A stretch of 64,000 nucleotides of DNA from Kitasatospora sp. GP82 (GTDB taxonomy: Bacteria > Actinomycetota > Actinomycetes > Streptomycetales > Streptomycetaceae), in the NCBI RefSeq assembly GCF_029892105.1, contig NZ_JARZAJ010000020.1, forward strand, positions 1 through 64,000, written 5' to 3'. A program made the position numbers and the translations under genes. Shown here one piece after another: positions 53,829-62,700 of this stretch. The notes beneath the pieces are model-generated. The model saw nothing but the letters and a program-made list of their open reading frames with translations. It was not told the DNA's origin and did no database searches. Within the stretch, counting starts at the first letter, position 1; every line of letters starts with the position of its first letter.

Positions 53829-54911
53829 ATGCGCATGTTTCGCTGGTTTCGGCACTGGCCGGACTGGTCCGGTTACGTGGCGGCCCTGTGGTCGCTGCTG
53901 TACGGAGCGGCCGGGCTGTACTGGGCGCTCGGCGGGGGCGGGTACCCGTTCGCCCGGGTTTCCCCGGAGCGGTCCACGCTGTCGATCCTGGAGCCGAGCC
54001 GGGCGGAGGTGGTCGCGCCGGTGATCGCGGTGCTCGGGCTGGCCGGGGCGGTGGCCGGGGTGCTGATGGCCCGGGGCCACGGGCACGGACGGGCCCGGTA
54101 CGCGCTGCTCGGCTTCGGCTGGCTGCAGGCGGTCACGCTCGCGCTGGTGCTCCCGGACTACACGCTGATCGGCATCCTGGCGCTCTGGCCGGTGCTGCTG
54201 GTGTTCGCCTTCACGGGGGTGCCGGGGCCACAGCACACCATCGGCAACGTGCTCTTCTGGCACCGCGACAACCTGGTCATCATCTTCTTCGGCGGTCTGC
54301 TCTGGGCCGCCGCGACGCTCGCCTACCAGCGCCGCACCGGGGGGCTGTGCCTGCGCTGCGGCCGGGGCGACCGCGCCGCCGGGCAGTGGGCCAGCCCCGA
54401 GTCCGCGCTGCGCTGGGGCCGGTGGGCCGTCCGGGTCGCGGTGGTGTCGACGCTGCCGTACGAGATCACCCGGCTGGCCTGGTACCTCGGCTACCCGCTC
54501 GGGATCACCAGCTCGTTCGAGAAGGACATGCAGCGCACCCCGAACCTGCTGACCATCGGGCTCTGCCTCGGCCTCGCCTCGCTGGGCGGCTCGGTGCTCA
54601 CCCACGGTCTGGTGGCCCGCTGGGGTGAGGTCTGGCCGCGCTGGGTCTGGTGGAAGGCGGGCAAGCCGGTGCACCCGGCCACCGCGATCGTGCCCGCCTC
54701 GATCGTGGCGGTGGTGCTGATCCCCGGCGGCCTGATGATGGCCCGGGTGCCCCTCACCGCCGACACCTGGGGGACGACCGGCCCGGGCATCCTGTGGATC
54801 GTCTGGGGCGCTGCCCTCGGGGCCGCCACTCTCGCGTACCACCTGCGTCGCCGGAGCACCTGCCGCCAATGCGGGCGCGGGGCCGCAACCGTCGAACCCG
54901 TGCGGGTCTGA
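53829..54911 (+). CDS. Polytopic membrane protein divergent from the two-component genes
   Basis: 360 residues with AGGAG ahead of ATG 53829. About eight to nine hydrophobic segments. A CLRCGRGDRAAG motif after TM4 and CRQCGRGA near the end are paired Cys motifs (CxxC) on the cytoplasmic side. Its second half belongs to the same family as the 17472-18068 protein. Placement opposite the kinase/regulator pair suggests it is their regulated target (an ABC-independent membrane-stress protein is possible). Function unknown. Confidence 0.8.
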   Translation: MRMFRWFRHWPDWSGYVAALWSLLYGAAGLYWALGGGGYPFARVSPERSTLSILEPSRAEVVAPVIAVLGLAGAVAGVLMARGHGHGRARYALLGFGWLQAVTLALVLPDYTLIGILALWPVLLVFAFTGVPGPQHTIGNVLFWHRDNLVIIFFGGLLWAAATLAYQRRTGGLCLRCGRGDRAAGQWASPESALRWGRWAVRVAVVSTLPYEITRLAWYLGYPLGITSSFEKDMQRTPNLLTIGLCLGLASLGGSVLTHGLVARWGEVWPRWVWWKAGKPVHPATAIVPASIVAVVLIPGGLMMARVPLTADTWGTTGPGILWIVWGAALGAATLAYHLRRRSTCRQCGRGAATVEPVRV

Positions 54912-55053
54912 TCATATTTCAGAAAGCTCGCGCCGCACTGATATCGACGCTCCGGCCGCCCCCCTTGTGGTGGCGGCCCCGGCCGCCTCGGCGGCCACCG
55001 CCACGCCGTCCGACCCCCAGGCCACCTCGGGCACCGACCAGGTGCTCAACTGA

Positions 55054-55755
55054 CTGTCGCACCTGCCGGGGCGGGCCGGGTACCGGCACTACGGGGTACA
55101 GGGCGGCGACTGGGGCTCGGCCATCTCCCGCGAACTCGGCCGCATCCACCCCGAACAGGTCATCGGCGTACACCTGAACCTGATCCCTGGCGCCGCGGCG
55201 ACCTCCGAGCCCACCGAGGAGGAACTCGCCCAGCTCAGCCCCGCAGAGCGCGAGCGCGCCTGGGCGTCCTGGGGACGGACACAGTCGTGGAACCGCGACC
55301 GGCAAGGCTACGCCGACATCCAGTCCACCCGCCCGCAGACCCTCGCCTACGCCCTGACCGATTCCCCGATCGGCCAATTGGCCTGGATCGCGGAGAAGTT
55401 CAAAGAGTGGACCGACTCACGTGACCGGCCCGAGTATGCCGTCGACCGCGACCACCTTCTCACCAACGTCATGCTGTACTGGCTCACCGGCACGGCTGGA
55501 TCGTCCGCCCGCCTCTACTACGAGCGGGCCCACGCAGACTACTGGGGCACGCCGCTGGAACCCTCCGGCACCCCTACCGCAGTGGCATTGTTCCCAGAAG
55601 AGAACTTCATCGCCCTGCGCCACATCGCTGCGCGCAGCAACAACATCGTCCGGTGGACGGAGTTCGACCGGGGAGGCCACTTCGCCGCGATGGAGGAGCC
55701 CGACCTGCTGATTGACGATATCCGGAACTTCTTCCGCAGCCCGAGCCTCTTGTAG
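55054..55755 (+). pseudogene. Epoxide hydrolase (EHN family), N-terminally truncated
   Basis: After a TGA at 55051-55053 the frame is open but has no start. It carries the nucleophile strand GVQGGDWGSAISRELGRIHP (Asp in GGDWG), the lid (DIQSTRPQTLAYALTDSPIGQLAWIAEKF), PTAVALFPEE and DRGGHFAAMEEPDLLIDDIRNFF with the catalytic His. The EHN N-terminal domain and HGWPGS oxyanion strand (about 170 residues) are missing, so it should be inactive. The preceding 100 bp look like the tail of another reading frame (ATPSDPQATSGTDQVLN). Confidence 0.82.
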
Positions 55756-56420
55756 CCCACACCGTCTCCCCAGGTAACCCGTGGCATTAGCGTTCAATGA
55801 CACCAGCACAGGACCACATTCCGTGCCGCTCTGGCACGCTGGCGTCAGGCATCGCTGGTGGTCGGTGTCGATCCCTCGGTGGCGATGCTCTCTCAGGCCG
55901 GGCGGTTCACCCCCTACCTGGACCGCGGCGGCGTGTCCCAGCAGGTGAACGGCAAGCCGTTCCTCGCCCCGGGCGTGGCCAGCGTGCCGGCCTAGCGGAC
56001 CGCAGGGACGGACAGTCGAAGGCCGGCCCCCGCCACACGCGGGGGCTGGCGGGATCGGATCGGGCGGCTAAGATCTGCGCGACGAGAACGCACGAGCCTC
56101 CGCGGATGCCCCGATAGGCGCTTCCACTGCCGCCGTCGGTGCTCGCGAGGCAGTGCGCTGCCTGGCCCGGACGGCGGCGACAAGAGCGCCGGCGCCGGCA
56201 GTGACGCTGGCTCCACAGCGGATGCAGGCCCCGCACGCGGGCAGGCCGAAGAATCGTCATTCTGCGGAATTCTGTTTCGGTTCAAGGGAGTTGGGTCGAC
56301 ACATGGGACACAGCTGCTCCAGGTCGGGCGCACCGGCCGAGGTCGAGGAGGTTGTCTTCCCGCCTGGTGGGTGGACCAGCCCGGAGCGCTCGGCCGGGCT
56401 CTCCGCGAGAGGGGGTACCG
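55756..56420. other. Gene-poor stretch with a C-terminal scrap
   Basis: A plus-strand frame of about 55830-55995 reads VVGVDPSVAMLSQAGRFTPY, then GGVSQQVNGKPFLAPGVASVPA, which looks like the end of a real protein, but I do not recognise it. The rest, up to the signal peptidase start, shows no supported gene. GGGAGTTGGG and the like near 56288 are not convincing ribosome sites. Confidence 0.35.
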
Positions 56421-57371
56421 GTGGCCACGGAGACCAGAGGTAGGCACGGGCTCGGTGCCGAGAGCTTCCCCTCCGGTGCGATGTACGGGATGGCGTCCGG
56501 GTCACGTGCCGTTCGGGGGCGTGCAGAGCGGCGCAGGACTGCACGGCGCGCGGCGCGCCGGAGGAACCGATCCCTCATGCGTGAGCTGCCGATGATCACG
56601 GTGGTGGCACTGGCGATGGCTCTGCTGCTGAAGACCTTCCTGGTGCAGCTTTTCGTGATTCCCTCCGGTTCGATGCAGAACACGATCGACATCGGCGACC
56701 GGGTCATAGTGGACAAGTTCACTCCGTGGCTCGGCAGCCAGCCGCAGCGTGGTGACGTGGTGGTGTTCAAGGATCCCGGCGGCTGGCTGGAAGCCGGTCC
56801 GCAGAACGCCTCCGACGGACCGGTGCTGCGCGGCGCGAAGGAGGCCTTCTCCTTCGTCGGTCTGCTGCCCTCCGACAACAAGCAGGATCTGATCAAGCGG
56901 GTGATCGGGGTCGGCGGCGATACCGTGGCCTGCTGCGACGGCCGCGGCAGGGTCACCGTCAACGGCGTCGCGGTGGACGAGCCCTATCTCGGGCCAGGCA
57001 ATGCGCCGTCCCGGCAGCCCTTCAACGTAACCGTGCCCAGCGGTCGACTGTGGGTGATGGGCGACCACCGCGACGTGTCCGCCGACTCGCGCTATCACAT
57101 GAGGAATCCCGGCCAGGGGACCGTTCCGCTGGCGAACGTGGTGGGCCGAGCGGTTGCGATCGCCTGGCCGGTCTCGCGTATCCAGCAACTCGGTGCGCCG
57201 GCCTCACTCTCTTCGCTGCCTGCCGCCGCCGGACTTGGGTACGGTCAGCAATCCGCCGGCCGCAATCCGCTCCCGGCACAGCACCACCCCGCCTTGGGCG
57301 TGTTGGGCATTGTCCCGTTCCCCGTCCGACGATGGCGGGCATCTCTGCGGCGCGATCTGCCCACCGGGTGA
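56421..57371 (+). CDS. lepB: Type I signal peptidase
   Basis: 316 residues from GTG 56421 (GAGAGGGGG upstream). A short cytoplasmic Arg-rich region (33-50) precedes a TM anchor (ITVVALAMALLLKTFLV). Catalytic domain: VIPSGSMQNTI with Ser84, QDLIKRVIGVGGDTVAC with Lys159, and VMGDHRDVSADSRYH (box E), giving the Ser-Lys dyad. It cleaves signal peptides at the outer face of the membrane. The tail after about 265 is longer than usual and low-complexity, and may be unstructured. It stands alone rather than in the usual lepB cluster, so it may be an extra copy. Confidence 0.93.
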   Translation: MATETRGRHGLGAESFPSGAMYGMASGSRAVRGRAERRRTARRAARRRNRSLMRELPMITVVALAMALLLKTFLVQLFVIPSGSMQNTIDIGDRVIVDKFTPWLGSQPQRGDVVVFKDPGGWLEAGPQNASDGPVLRGAKEAFSFVGLLPSDNKQDLIKRVIGVGGDTVACCDGRGRVTVNGVAVDEPYLGPGNAPSRQPFNVTVPSGRLWVMGDHRDVSADSRYHMRNPGQGTVPLANVVGRAVAIAWPVSRIQQLGAPASLSSLPAAAGLGYGQQSAGRNPLPAQHHPALGVLGIVPFPVRRWRASLRRDLPTG

Positions 57372-57628
57372 GCATGCCGAGCAGCGGGCTCACGCTGTCG
57401 TCGAGCAGGAGGGGACCGTGTCACAAGCACCGACGCTGATCGTCGCGCCGGTGGCGCCGGTCCTCGCGACCGACAACGCCGCCCGTCAAATCCTCCCCAC
57501 TCCGCCACCGCAGTCCCCGACCTGACGTACCGTCACCACCGGTCTGCGACAGAGCCGCTGGCCCGGACCGACCCCTTCTCGGCAGGCGTACCCTCTCGCC
57601 GACCACACGGGACCGCCGACCCCGCCAT

Positions 57629-57672
57629 CGGCGGTTGCCCGGCGCCGCCGCGTGGCCCCGGGCAACCGCCGG
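57629..57672. terminator. Strong stem-loop before the second redox locus
   Basis: CGGCGGTTGCCCGG (57629-57642) pairs with CCGGGCAACCGCCGG (57658-57672), a 14-bp GC stem. It would isolate the redox operon from upstream transcription. Between 57372 and 57628 there is no supported gene. Confidence 0.6.
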
Positions 57673-57680
57673 CTGCTGAG

Positions 57681-57756
57681 GTCAGCACAACCTTATGGGT
57701 TGGTTAGAGGCTCTTGCATTCCCGCGTTCCCGTATCAAAGTGACCCTACGATCGGT
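57681..57756 (+). promoter_or_regulatory. Conserved promoter-like block, copy 2
   Basis: GTCAGCACAACCTTATGGGT, then TGGTTAGAGGCTCTTGCA and CGCGTTCCCGTATCAAAGTG, then ACCCTACGATCGG, aligns with the block at 44854. The invariant CAACCTTATG box lies about 200 bp before the heme-protein start. Most likely the promoter of the second redox operon. Confidence 0.6.
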
Positions 57757-57891
57757 GCCAGCCCTCCCCCGACGGACCGACTCTCCCCGGTCGCCCCGGG
57801 TTCTGGGCACGAGTCGGCGAGCAGGGCCGGCGCGTCGATACCACTTCCCCCGCCTCGGCGTACGCGCAGGAAACAACGGAGCCAGAAATCC

Positions 57892-58665
57892 ATGACCCAG
57901 ATTTCCGACATACTGCCCCCCGTCGAAGTCGAGGGCAATCTGTCGAGCGGTATCCGCGCGCGATTCGGCAAAGTCCTCCTGGTACTGGCGGTAGTTCTTC
58001 TTGCCGTGGTGGTATCCATGTTTGCGATGCAACCGGCAGTGGCCGCGACTCCCGTACCGGGTTCCCCCCTGGACGCCTACGACAAGCAGATACCGTACGA
58101 CATGGGCGTCCACAAGATCGCTCGACTGGCCGCGGTCATCTCCTATGTGCTGATGGTGACCACGGTCGTCCTCGGCATCGTGCTCCGCATGCGCTACTTC
58201 CAGCGCAACGTCAACCGCGGCACGGTGTACGGGGCGCACATGACCATCGCCCTCTCAGCGTTGATCTTCGGAGCCCTTCACGGCGTGACCTTCGCGTACC
58301 AGCCCGTGTGGGACATCGACACCGCCAGCCTCCTCATCCCGTTCACCGGCGGCCAGCAACGAATTCCCGTCGGCCTCGGCGTCCTAGGCACGGAACTGGC
58401 CATCACGGTCGGATGCTCCGTATGGCTGCAACAACGGCTCGGATACAGGCGGTGGCTGAAGTTTCACCAACTCGCCTACGTTGCTTTCGGATTGATCTGG
58501 CTGCACATCTTCACCGTCCATCCGGAACCGCGCCACGTCAACCTCGTCGCAATCGGAATCGCGGCAGGATTCCTGTCCTGCCTACTGGCCTTCTTGATCC
58601 GAGCCCTCCCCTCCCGGTCAAGGCTCAGCCAGCGGTCCTTCCCGAGTGATTGGGGTACACGCTGA
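57892..58665 (+). CDS. Ferric-reductase-like transmembrane heme protein
   Basis: 257 residues; GGAG nine bases before ATG 57892. About six TM helices. Candidate heme ligands sit in pairs: His116 and His130 (GAHMTIALSALIFGALHGV) and His192/205/210 (KFHQLAYVAFGLIWLHIFTVH), the spacing of ferric-reductase/MsrQ/Nox-like membrane domains. It has no own FAD or NAD domain, so it needs a partner reductase. It is the only intact heme-protein copy. Its stop overlaps the ATG of the next (deleted) gene (TGATG). Likely moves electrons across the membrane. Confidence 0.88.
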   Translation: MTQISDILPPVEVEGNLSSGIRARFGKVLLVLAVVLLAVVVSMFAMQPAVAATPVPGSPLDAYDKQIPYDMGVHKIARLAAVISYVLMVTTVVLGIVLRMRYFQRNVNRGTVYGAHMTIALSALIFGALHGVTFAYQPVWDIDTASLLIPFTGGQQRIPVGLGVLGTELAITVGCSVWLQQRLGYRRWLKFHQLAYVAFGLIWLHIFTVHPEPRHVNLVAIGIAAGFLSCLLAFLIRALPSRSRLSQRSFPSDWGTR

Positions 58666-59140
58666 TGACCACCCCAGGTGCATGGTCGAACGAACCCTGG
58701 TGGCCGCAGGACGAAGAACGCCCGCGGGAACACCAGCCGCTGCAGGGGGCCTACCACACGCCGGAACAGTGGCCGATCACGACTCAACTGCTCCTGGAAG
58801 TGGGGACGGAGAGGGTGACCGGCACCCAGCCGGCTCAGCACGAAGATCACCGGGTGGACCGACACCGGCTCCGGACTGCGCCTCCGGCTGGACGACGGCG
58901 AGGTGATCGACGCCGACTTCGTCGTGCTGGGACTGGGCAGCGTGCCGCGCACCGAATGGCTGCACGGCAGCGGACTGGACGTCACCGCTGCCCGCACGAA
59001 AGAACGTCCGCCGGCCTTTCGTCGCCACCGTGATGGCGGTCACGACGGGCCCCTGCCTCCAGGCCATGCCGACGGCTCCTCCCATGCCCCGGCAAGGCAC
59101 CGACCCCCGACAACAGCAGTGTCGGGCAACCGTTGCAAAG
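58663..59140 (+). pseudogene. Remnant of reductase plus small-TM genes (copy 2)
   Basis: ATG 58663 starts like the intact reductase (MTTPGAWSNEPWWPQDE). After about 65 codons it jumps, with a frame change, to the middle of the same protein: the stretch STKITGWTDTGSGLRLRLDD to VPRTEWLHGSGLDVT aligns with intact copy 1. It then jumps again to the small TM protein (PARKNVRRPFVATVMAVTTG), also out of frame. Roughly 480 codons with the ferredoxin and FAD domains are deleted, plus part of the C-terminus. The operon order is preserved despite the loss. Confidence 0.85.
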
Positions 59141-59227
59141 GGCGTCCGGCAGAGCCCCCGACACCCTTTCTCCGGCATCGACACGACAAGAAGTCAACAC
59201 ATCGTCTTCCCAGTGGAGGAACCCCAT

Positions 59228-60706
59228 ATGACATCGCCGCGGATGTCCATCAGGCATCGTTCCCGTGGCCGACGGCGGGCTGTCGCACTCAGCCTCGGCC
59301 TCGGTGCCGTTCTCACCGCGGGCGCCGCCCTTCTGGGCGTGTCCTTCGCCGCCACCACACCGGCGGCCCAGCCCAACCCGAACTGCTCCCTCACGGTGCC
59401 GGCCGATCCACTCACGGCCCAAGGCCTGGCCACGCCCTACAAGTTGACGGCCACCAATCCGGCCCAAGGAACGTGCCACGAGTCCGATCCCAACCAGTCG
59501 GCGTTCGTTCAGGCCACCGTGCTCGACCCGGCCAGCGGCGCCGTCTCCGTCTACAACCCCCTGGTCATCGACCAGGGAACCACCCCGGCCATAGCGCCCG
59601 TCCTGCCGACCCTGCCGACGAACGCCGTGGTGGGCATCTGGTTCGGATACAACGGCAACACGCTCTCCCTGCTGGGCCAGACCCGCGCCGGCAGGTGCAT
59701 TGGCGGCACCCCGAAGGGGCAGGCCTTCGGCCAGTTCGCGTACTGCAACGCCCCGGCCTTCTTCACCGCGGCCAACACGGCGGAGAGGGCGGGAAAACTC
59801 ACCGTCCCGCCCCTGGGCATCGGCCGCGACGGCAAGGCCTGCCCGACCACCCGCGACTTCGGCCTCGTCGACCAGGACCAGAGCGACAACGTCACGGCCG
59901 AGTACCTGGCCACGGCACGGGGCAGGACCGCCCAGAAGACCGCGAAGAACTCCGCCGCCATGGGCAGCGGACGGAGGATGCGGAACACCACCGCGCTGCT
60001 CAACGGCAGCGATAACCTGCTGCTGGTCGACTTCGTGGACCCGGCGCTGGGCTGCACCCCGTGGACGGCCCCCAACCTAGCCGACCCCGGCAGCAAGGTC
60101 ACCTCGCTCGCACTCAACGAACTCCAGGCAGCCAAGTTCCAGACGGCTCCGATCGCGCTGGTCCCGCTCAACGACCCCATGGTGGCCGAGAACAACAAGC
60201 AGAGCCTACGGAAGGCCAACCTCTACCGCGCGGGCGTGGACCAGCCCACGATCAGTGCGGCCGCCAACGGCGATCCCAAGGCGTACTGCGCCGACCTCGC
60301 CACTGTGGGAGCCCAACGCATCAACCTCGACCAACCGTTCACCGCCAAGGCCCCGTCCCCGGCCGCCGGTCAGAGCCTCTTCGACTTCCTCACCCAGCGC
60401 CTCGCTGCCTCGCTCACCAGCCTCGGCTGCCGGCAAGCCCCCCCACCGCCGACCCCGAGCACGAGCACCGTGCCCACCGCCACACCCAGCACGAGCACCG
60501 TGCCCACCGCCACACCCAGCACGAGCACCGTGCCCACCGCCACACCCAGCACGACCGCGATGCCCACCGCCACACCCAGCACGAGCACCGTGCCCACCGC
60601 CACACCCAGCACGACCGCGATGCCCACCGCCACACCCAGCACGACCGCGATGCCGACGATCCCCGCCGAGCCCAGCACCTCACCCCCCGCCTGCTGCACG
60701 CAGTAG
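59228..60706 (+). CDS. Secreted protein with repeat tail
   Basis: 492 residues; GGAGG before ATG 59228. Signal peptide RHRSRGRRRAVALSLGLGAV LTAGAALLGVSFA has a twin-arginine-like basic start. The body (40-395) is of unknown family, with conserved-looking Cys (NPNCSLTV, GTCHESD, AGRCIGGTP, AYCNAP, KACPTTRDFG, LGCTPW, YCADLA). The tail is a seven-fold ten-residue repeat (TPSTSTVPTA type). No membrane anchor follows, so it is secreted. A degenerate relic of the same signal-peptide region is near 62945-63005. Confidence 0.8.
   Translation: MTSPRMSIRHRSRGRRRAVALSLGLGAVLTAGAALLGVSFAATTPAAQPNPNCSLTVPADPLTAQGLATPYKLTATNPAQGTCHESDPNQSAFVQATVLDPASGAVSVYNPLVIDQGTTPAIAPVLPTLPTNAVVGIWFGYNGNTLSLLGQTRAGRCIGGTPKGQAFGQFAYCNAPAFFTAANTAERAGKLTVPPLGIGRDGKACPTTRDFGLVDQDQSDNVTAEYLATARGRTAQKTAKNSAAMGSGRRMRNTTALLNGSDNLLLVDFVDPALGCTPWTAPNLADPGSKVTSLALNELQAAKFQTAPIALVPLNDPMVAENNKQSLRKANLYRAGVDQPTISAAANGDPKAYCADLATVGAQRINLDQPFTAKAPSPAAGQSLFDFLTQRLAASLTSLGCRQAPPPPTPSTSTVPTATPSTSTVPTATPSTSTVPTATPSTTAMPTATPSTSTVPTATPSTTAMPTATPSTTAMPTIPAEPSTSPPACCTQ
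60452..60661 (+). repeat. 30-bp tandem repeats, seven units, two variants
   Basis: The unit CCCAGCACGAGCACCGTGCC + CACCGCCACA occurs seven times in two versions (STVPTA and TAMPTA, differing in CACGAGCACCGTG versus CACGACCGCGATG) in the order V,V,V,M,V,M,M. It codes a Pro/Thr/Ser linker, typical of secreted proteins that are mannosylated. The near identity of units implies recent expansion. Confidence 0.85.
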
Positions 60707-60908
60707 GACCCCGGCCGCTGACGGGCCCATCCCACCCAACCGCCTGACCGATCCGTCACCCGCGCCGCGCTCCGGCCGTTCGAAGGTCCGAGCGCGGCGT
60801 CGGCCCAGCGAGACAGCCGACCGGACGCCGCCCCGGCCGTGACACCCGCTGTGCCCACGGAGACGGCCTCGCCACCGATCAGGCCGCCCCGTAGAGAGAG
60901 GTCATGGG

Positions 60909-61676
60909 ATGTCAACAGACCACCGCCTCGGCTACTCCCACCGCACCCTGTATGCCTGGGGCGCTGACGAGCCGAACCCCACGGCCCAGGCCCGGAGCCG
61001 TCTGCACGACGCCCTGACCGACCTGGGTGTTCCCCCGGACACGCTCCAGGACGCCCTGGTCATGGCGAGCGAACTCACCGCCAACGCGCACTGTCATGCC
61101 ACTACTCCCTGCAGTCTGAAGCTGATACTCACCGAGGCCGCCATTGTCGTCGAGGTCCATGACAGCGACCCCCAGTACCCGGCCCTGTCCATGGGGGCTG
61201 ACGGTCCTCCCACTTCTGCTGACGACGGCGAGGAGCTCGACGACCCCGTCCTCGCCCTCGCGGAGAGCGGCCGTGGCCTGCAGATCGTTCACGCCCTTTC
61301 CCAGGGCCTCTGGGGATTTCGGACGGAACCCCCGGGGAAGGCGGCCTGGTTCGCCCTCACTCGTAGCGTCCTACCCGAAGGACGAGCGGTTTCCCGACTC
61401 GGGTCTGACACGGCGTCGGGGAACGCATCGGCGATCACGCCGCAACCGGGCTCCGCACACCGGCCCACGCACCTTCTGGGCCCGTCGGCGCCTTGGTCGT
61501 TCAGCAGACTGTCGGCTTCCGGAGCGCAGGAGTGCATGCCCGTGCGACCGGCACCGCCCGGCCGCACCGGCGGGACGAGGCGACGCGGCCGGCCACGCGT
61601 CACCGCAGGCGCCCCCGCCCCGCTCGGACCAGCGCTCAGAACCCGACCCCGACCCGTGAACGGACGACGACCGTGA
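60909..61676 (+). CDS. RsbW-like ATPase (anti-sigma/anti-anti-sigma type)
   Basis: Up to 255 residues. The HATPase_c motifs are clear: ARSRLHDALTDLGVP, ASELTANAHCHA (N-box; relatives: SELVTNAVRHA), VVEVHDSDPQYP (G1) and ESGRGLQIVHALSQGLW (G2). The core ends near residue 155. The last ~100 residues are Arg/Pro-rich and not family-like, perhaps a read-through. It overlaps the next gene by GTGA (61673-61676), so the two are coupled. Streptomycetes use such ATPases as sigma-factor regulators. Confidence 0.85.
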   Translation: MSTDHRLGYSHRTLYAWGADEPNPTAQARSRLHDALTDLGVPPDTLQDALVMASELTANAHCHATTPCSLKLILTEAAIVVEVHDSDPQYPALSMGADGPPTSADDGEELDDPVLALAESGRGLQIVHALSQGLWGFRTEPPGKAAWFALTRSVLPEGRAVSRLGSDTASGNASAITPQPGSAHRPTHLLGPSAPWSFSRLSASGAQECMPVRPAPPGRTGGTRRRGRPRVTAGAPAPLGPALRTRPRPVNGRRP

Positions 61677-62686
61677 GCCTCGACCACGCCACCTCGCGCC
61701 AGGCCGTCCCCACCGACCGCGCCGCACTGCTGGCGCCCCCGAGCGCCGCACTGCCTGGCCGGAAACCGGCGGCCGACAGCGGTGCCCGGCCCGCGAGCCC
61801 GGCCGGGCCGATGGAGCGCGAGCCTGCGAAGGTCAACGCCGACGGCGCACGACCGGCTGAGGCCCGACAGCGGGAACAGGCCCTGGAATCGTCCCGACGC
61901 GAGCTCATCTCCTGGCTCTCACACGACCTGCGCGCACCACTGGCCGGGCTGCGCGCGATGGCCGAGGCGCTGGAGGACGGGGTCGCCGAAGACCCGCACC
62001 GCTACTACGGCCAGATCCGCACCGAGGTGCTCCGCCTCACCCGCATGGTCGACGACCTCTTCGAGCTCTCCCGTATGCAGACCGGCGCGCTGAGCCTCTC
62101 ACCCTCGCGGGTCTCGGTCTACGACCTGGTCGGCGACGCCATCGTCGGAGCCTCTCCCCTGGCCCGCGAGCGCGGCGTACGGCTGCTGGACGGACACGTC
62201 GAACCGGCCCCCGTCCACGTGGACGACCGGGAGATCGCCAGGGTGTTGGCCAACCTGCTGACCAACGCCATCCGCCACACCCCGGCCGAAGGCGTCGTGG
62301 CGGTCGCCGCCCACCGGGAGGCACGCGAAGTGGTGCTCTCCGTCACGGACGAGTGCGGCGGCATACCGGAACACGAACTGGCGAGGGTGTTCGACACCGG
62401 ATGGCGAGGCGGCGGCACCCGGACTGCGGTCTCGTCCCGTCCCACCGGCGTCGTGAACACCGCCGGAGCGGTGGCCGCTTCGTACATGGACGGCCGGGCC
62501 GGGCTGGGCCTGGCGATCGTCCGGGGAATCGTGGAGGCGCATGCCGGGCGAGCCAGCGTACGCAACGTCAGCGGCGGTTGCTGCTTCGAGATCGTCCTGC
62601 CGGCTGCCGGCCTCTGCGGACATCTGAGCGGCGAGCCACCCGAACGGCACCGGCGAAAGGCACCCGCCAAGAGCATCGGCGGGTAG
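61673..62686 (+). CDS. Soluble histidine kinase-like protein lacking sensor
   Basis: 337 residues from GTG 61673, overlapping the previous stop. HisKA: RRELISWLSHDLRAPLAGL (phospho-His84). HATPase_c: LANLLTNAIRHTPA (N), VTDECGGIPEHELARVFDTGWRGG (G1/F), GRAGLGLAIVRGIVEAHAG (G2). The usual TM sensor and HAMP domain before HisKA are missing; the N-terminal 75 residues are low-complexity. Either a truncated kinase or a regulatory kinase working with the coupled RsbW-like ATPase. No response regulator is adjacent. Confidence 0.85.
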   Translation: MSLDHATSRQAVPTDRAALLAPPSAALPGRKPAADSGARPASPAGPMEREPAKVNADGARPAEARQREQALESSRRELISWLSHDLRAPLAGLRAMAEALEDGVAEDPHRYYGQIRTEVLRLTRMVDDLFELSRMQTGALSLSPSRVSVYDLVGDAIVGASPLARERGVRLLDGHVEPAPVHVDDREIARVLANLLTNAIRHTPAEGVVAVAAHREAREVVLSVTDECGGIPEHELARVFDTGWRGGGTRTAVSSRPTGVVNTAGAVAASYMDGRAGLGLAIVRGIVEAHAGRASVRNVSGGCCFEIVLPAAGLCGHLSGEPPERHRRKAPAKSIGG

Positions 62687-62700
62687 TCGGAGAAAGCGGA

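Noticed and set aside
60452..60661. Possible CRISPR-like array
   Set aside because: Units are contiguous with no spacers and lie inside a coding frame, so it is a coding tandem repeat.
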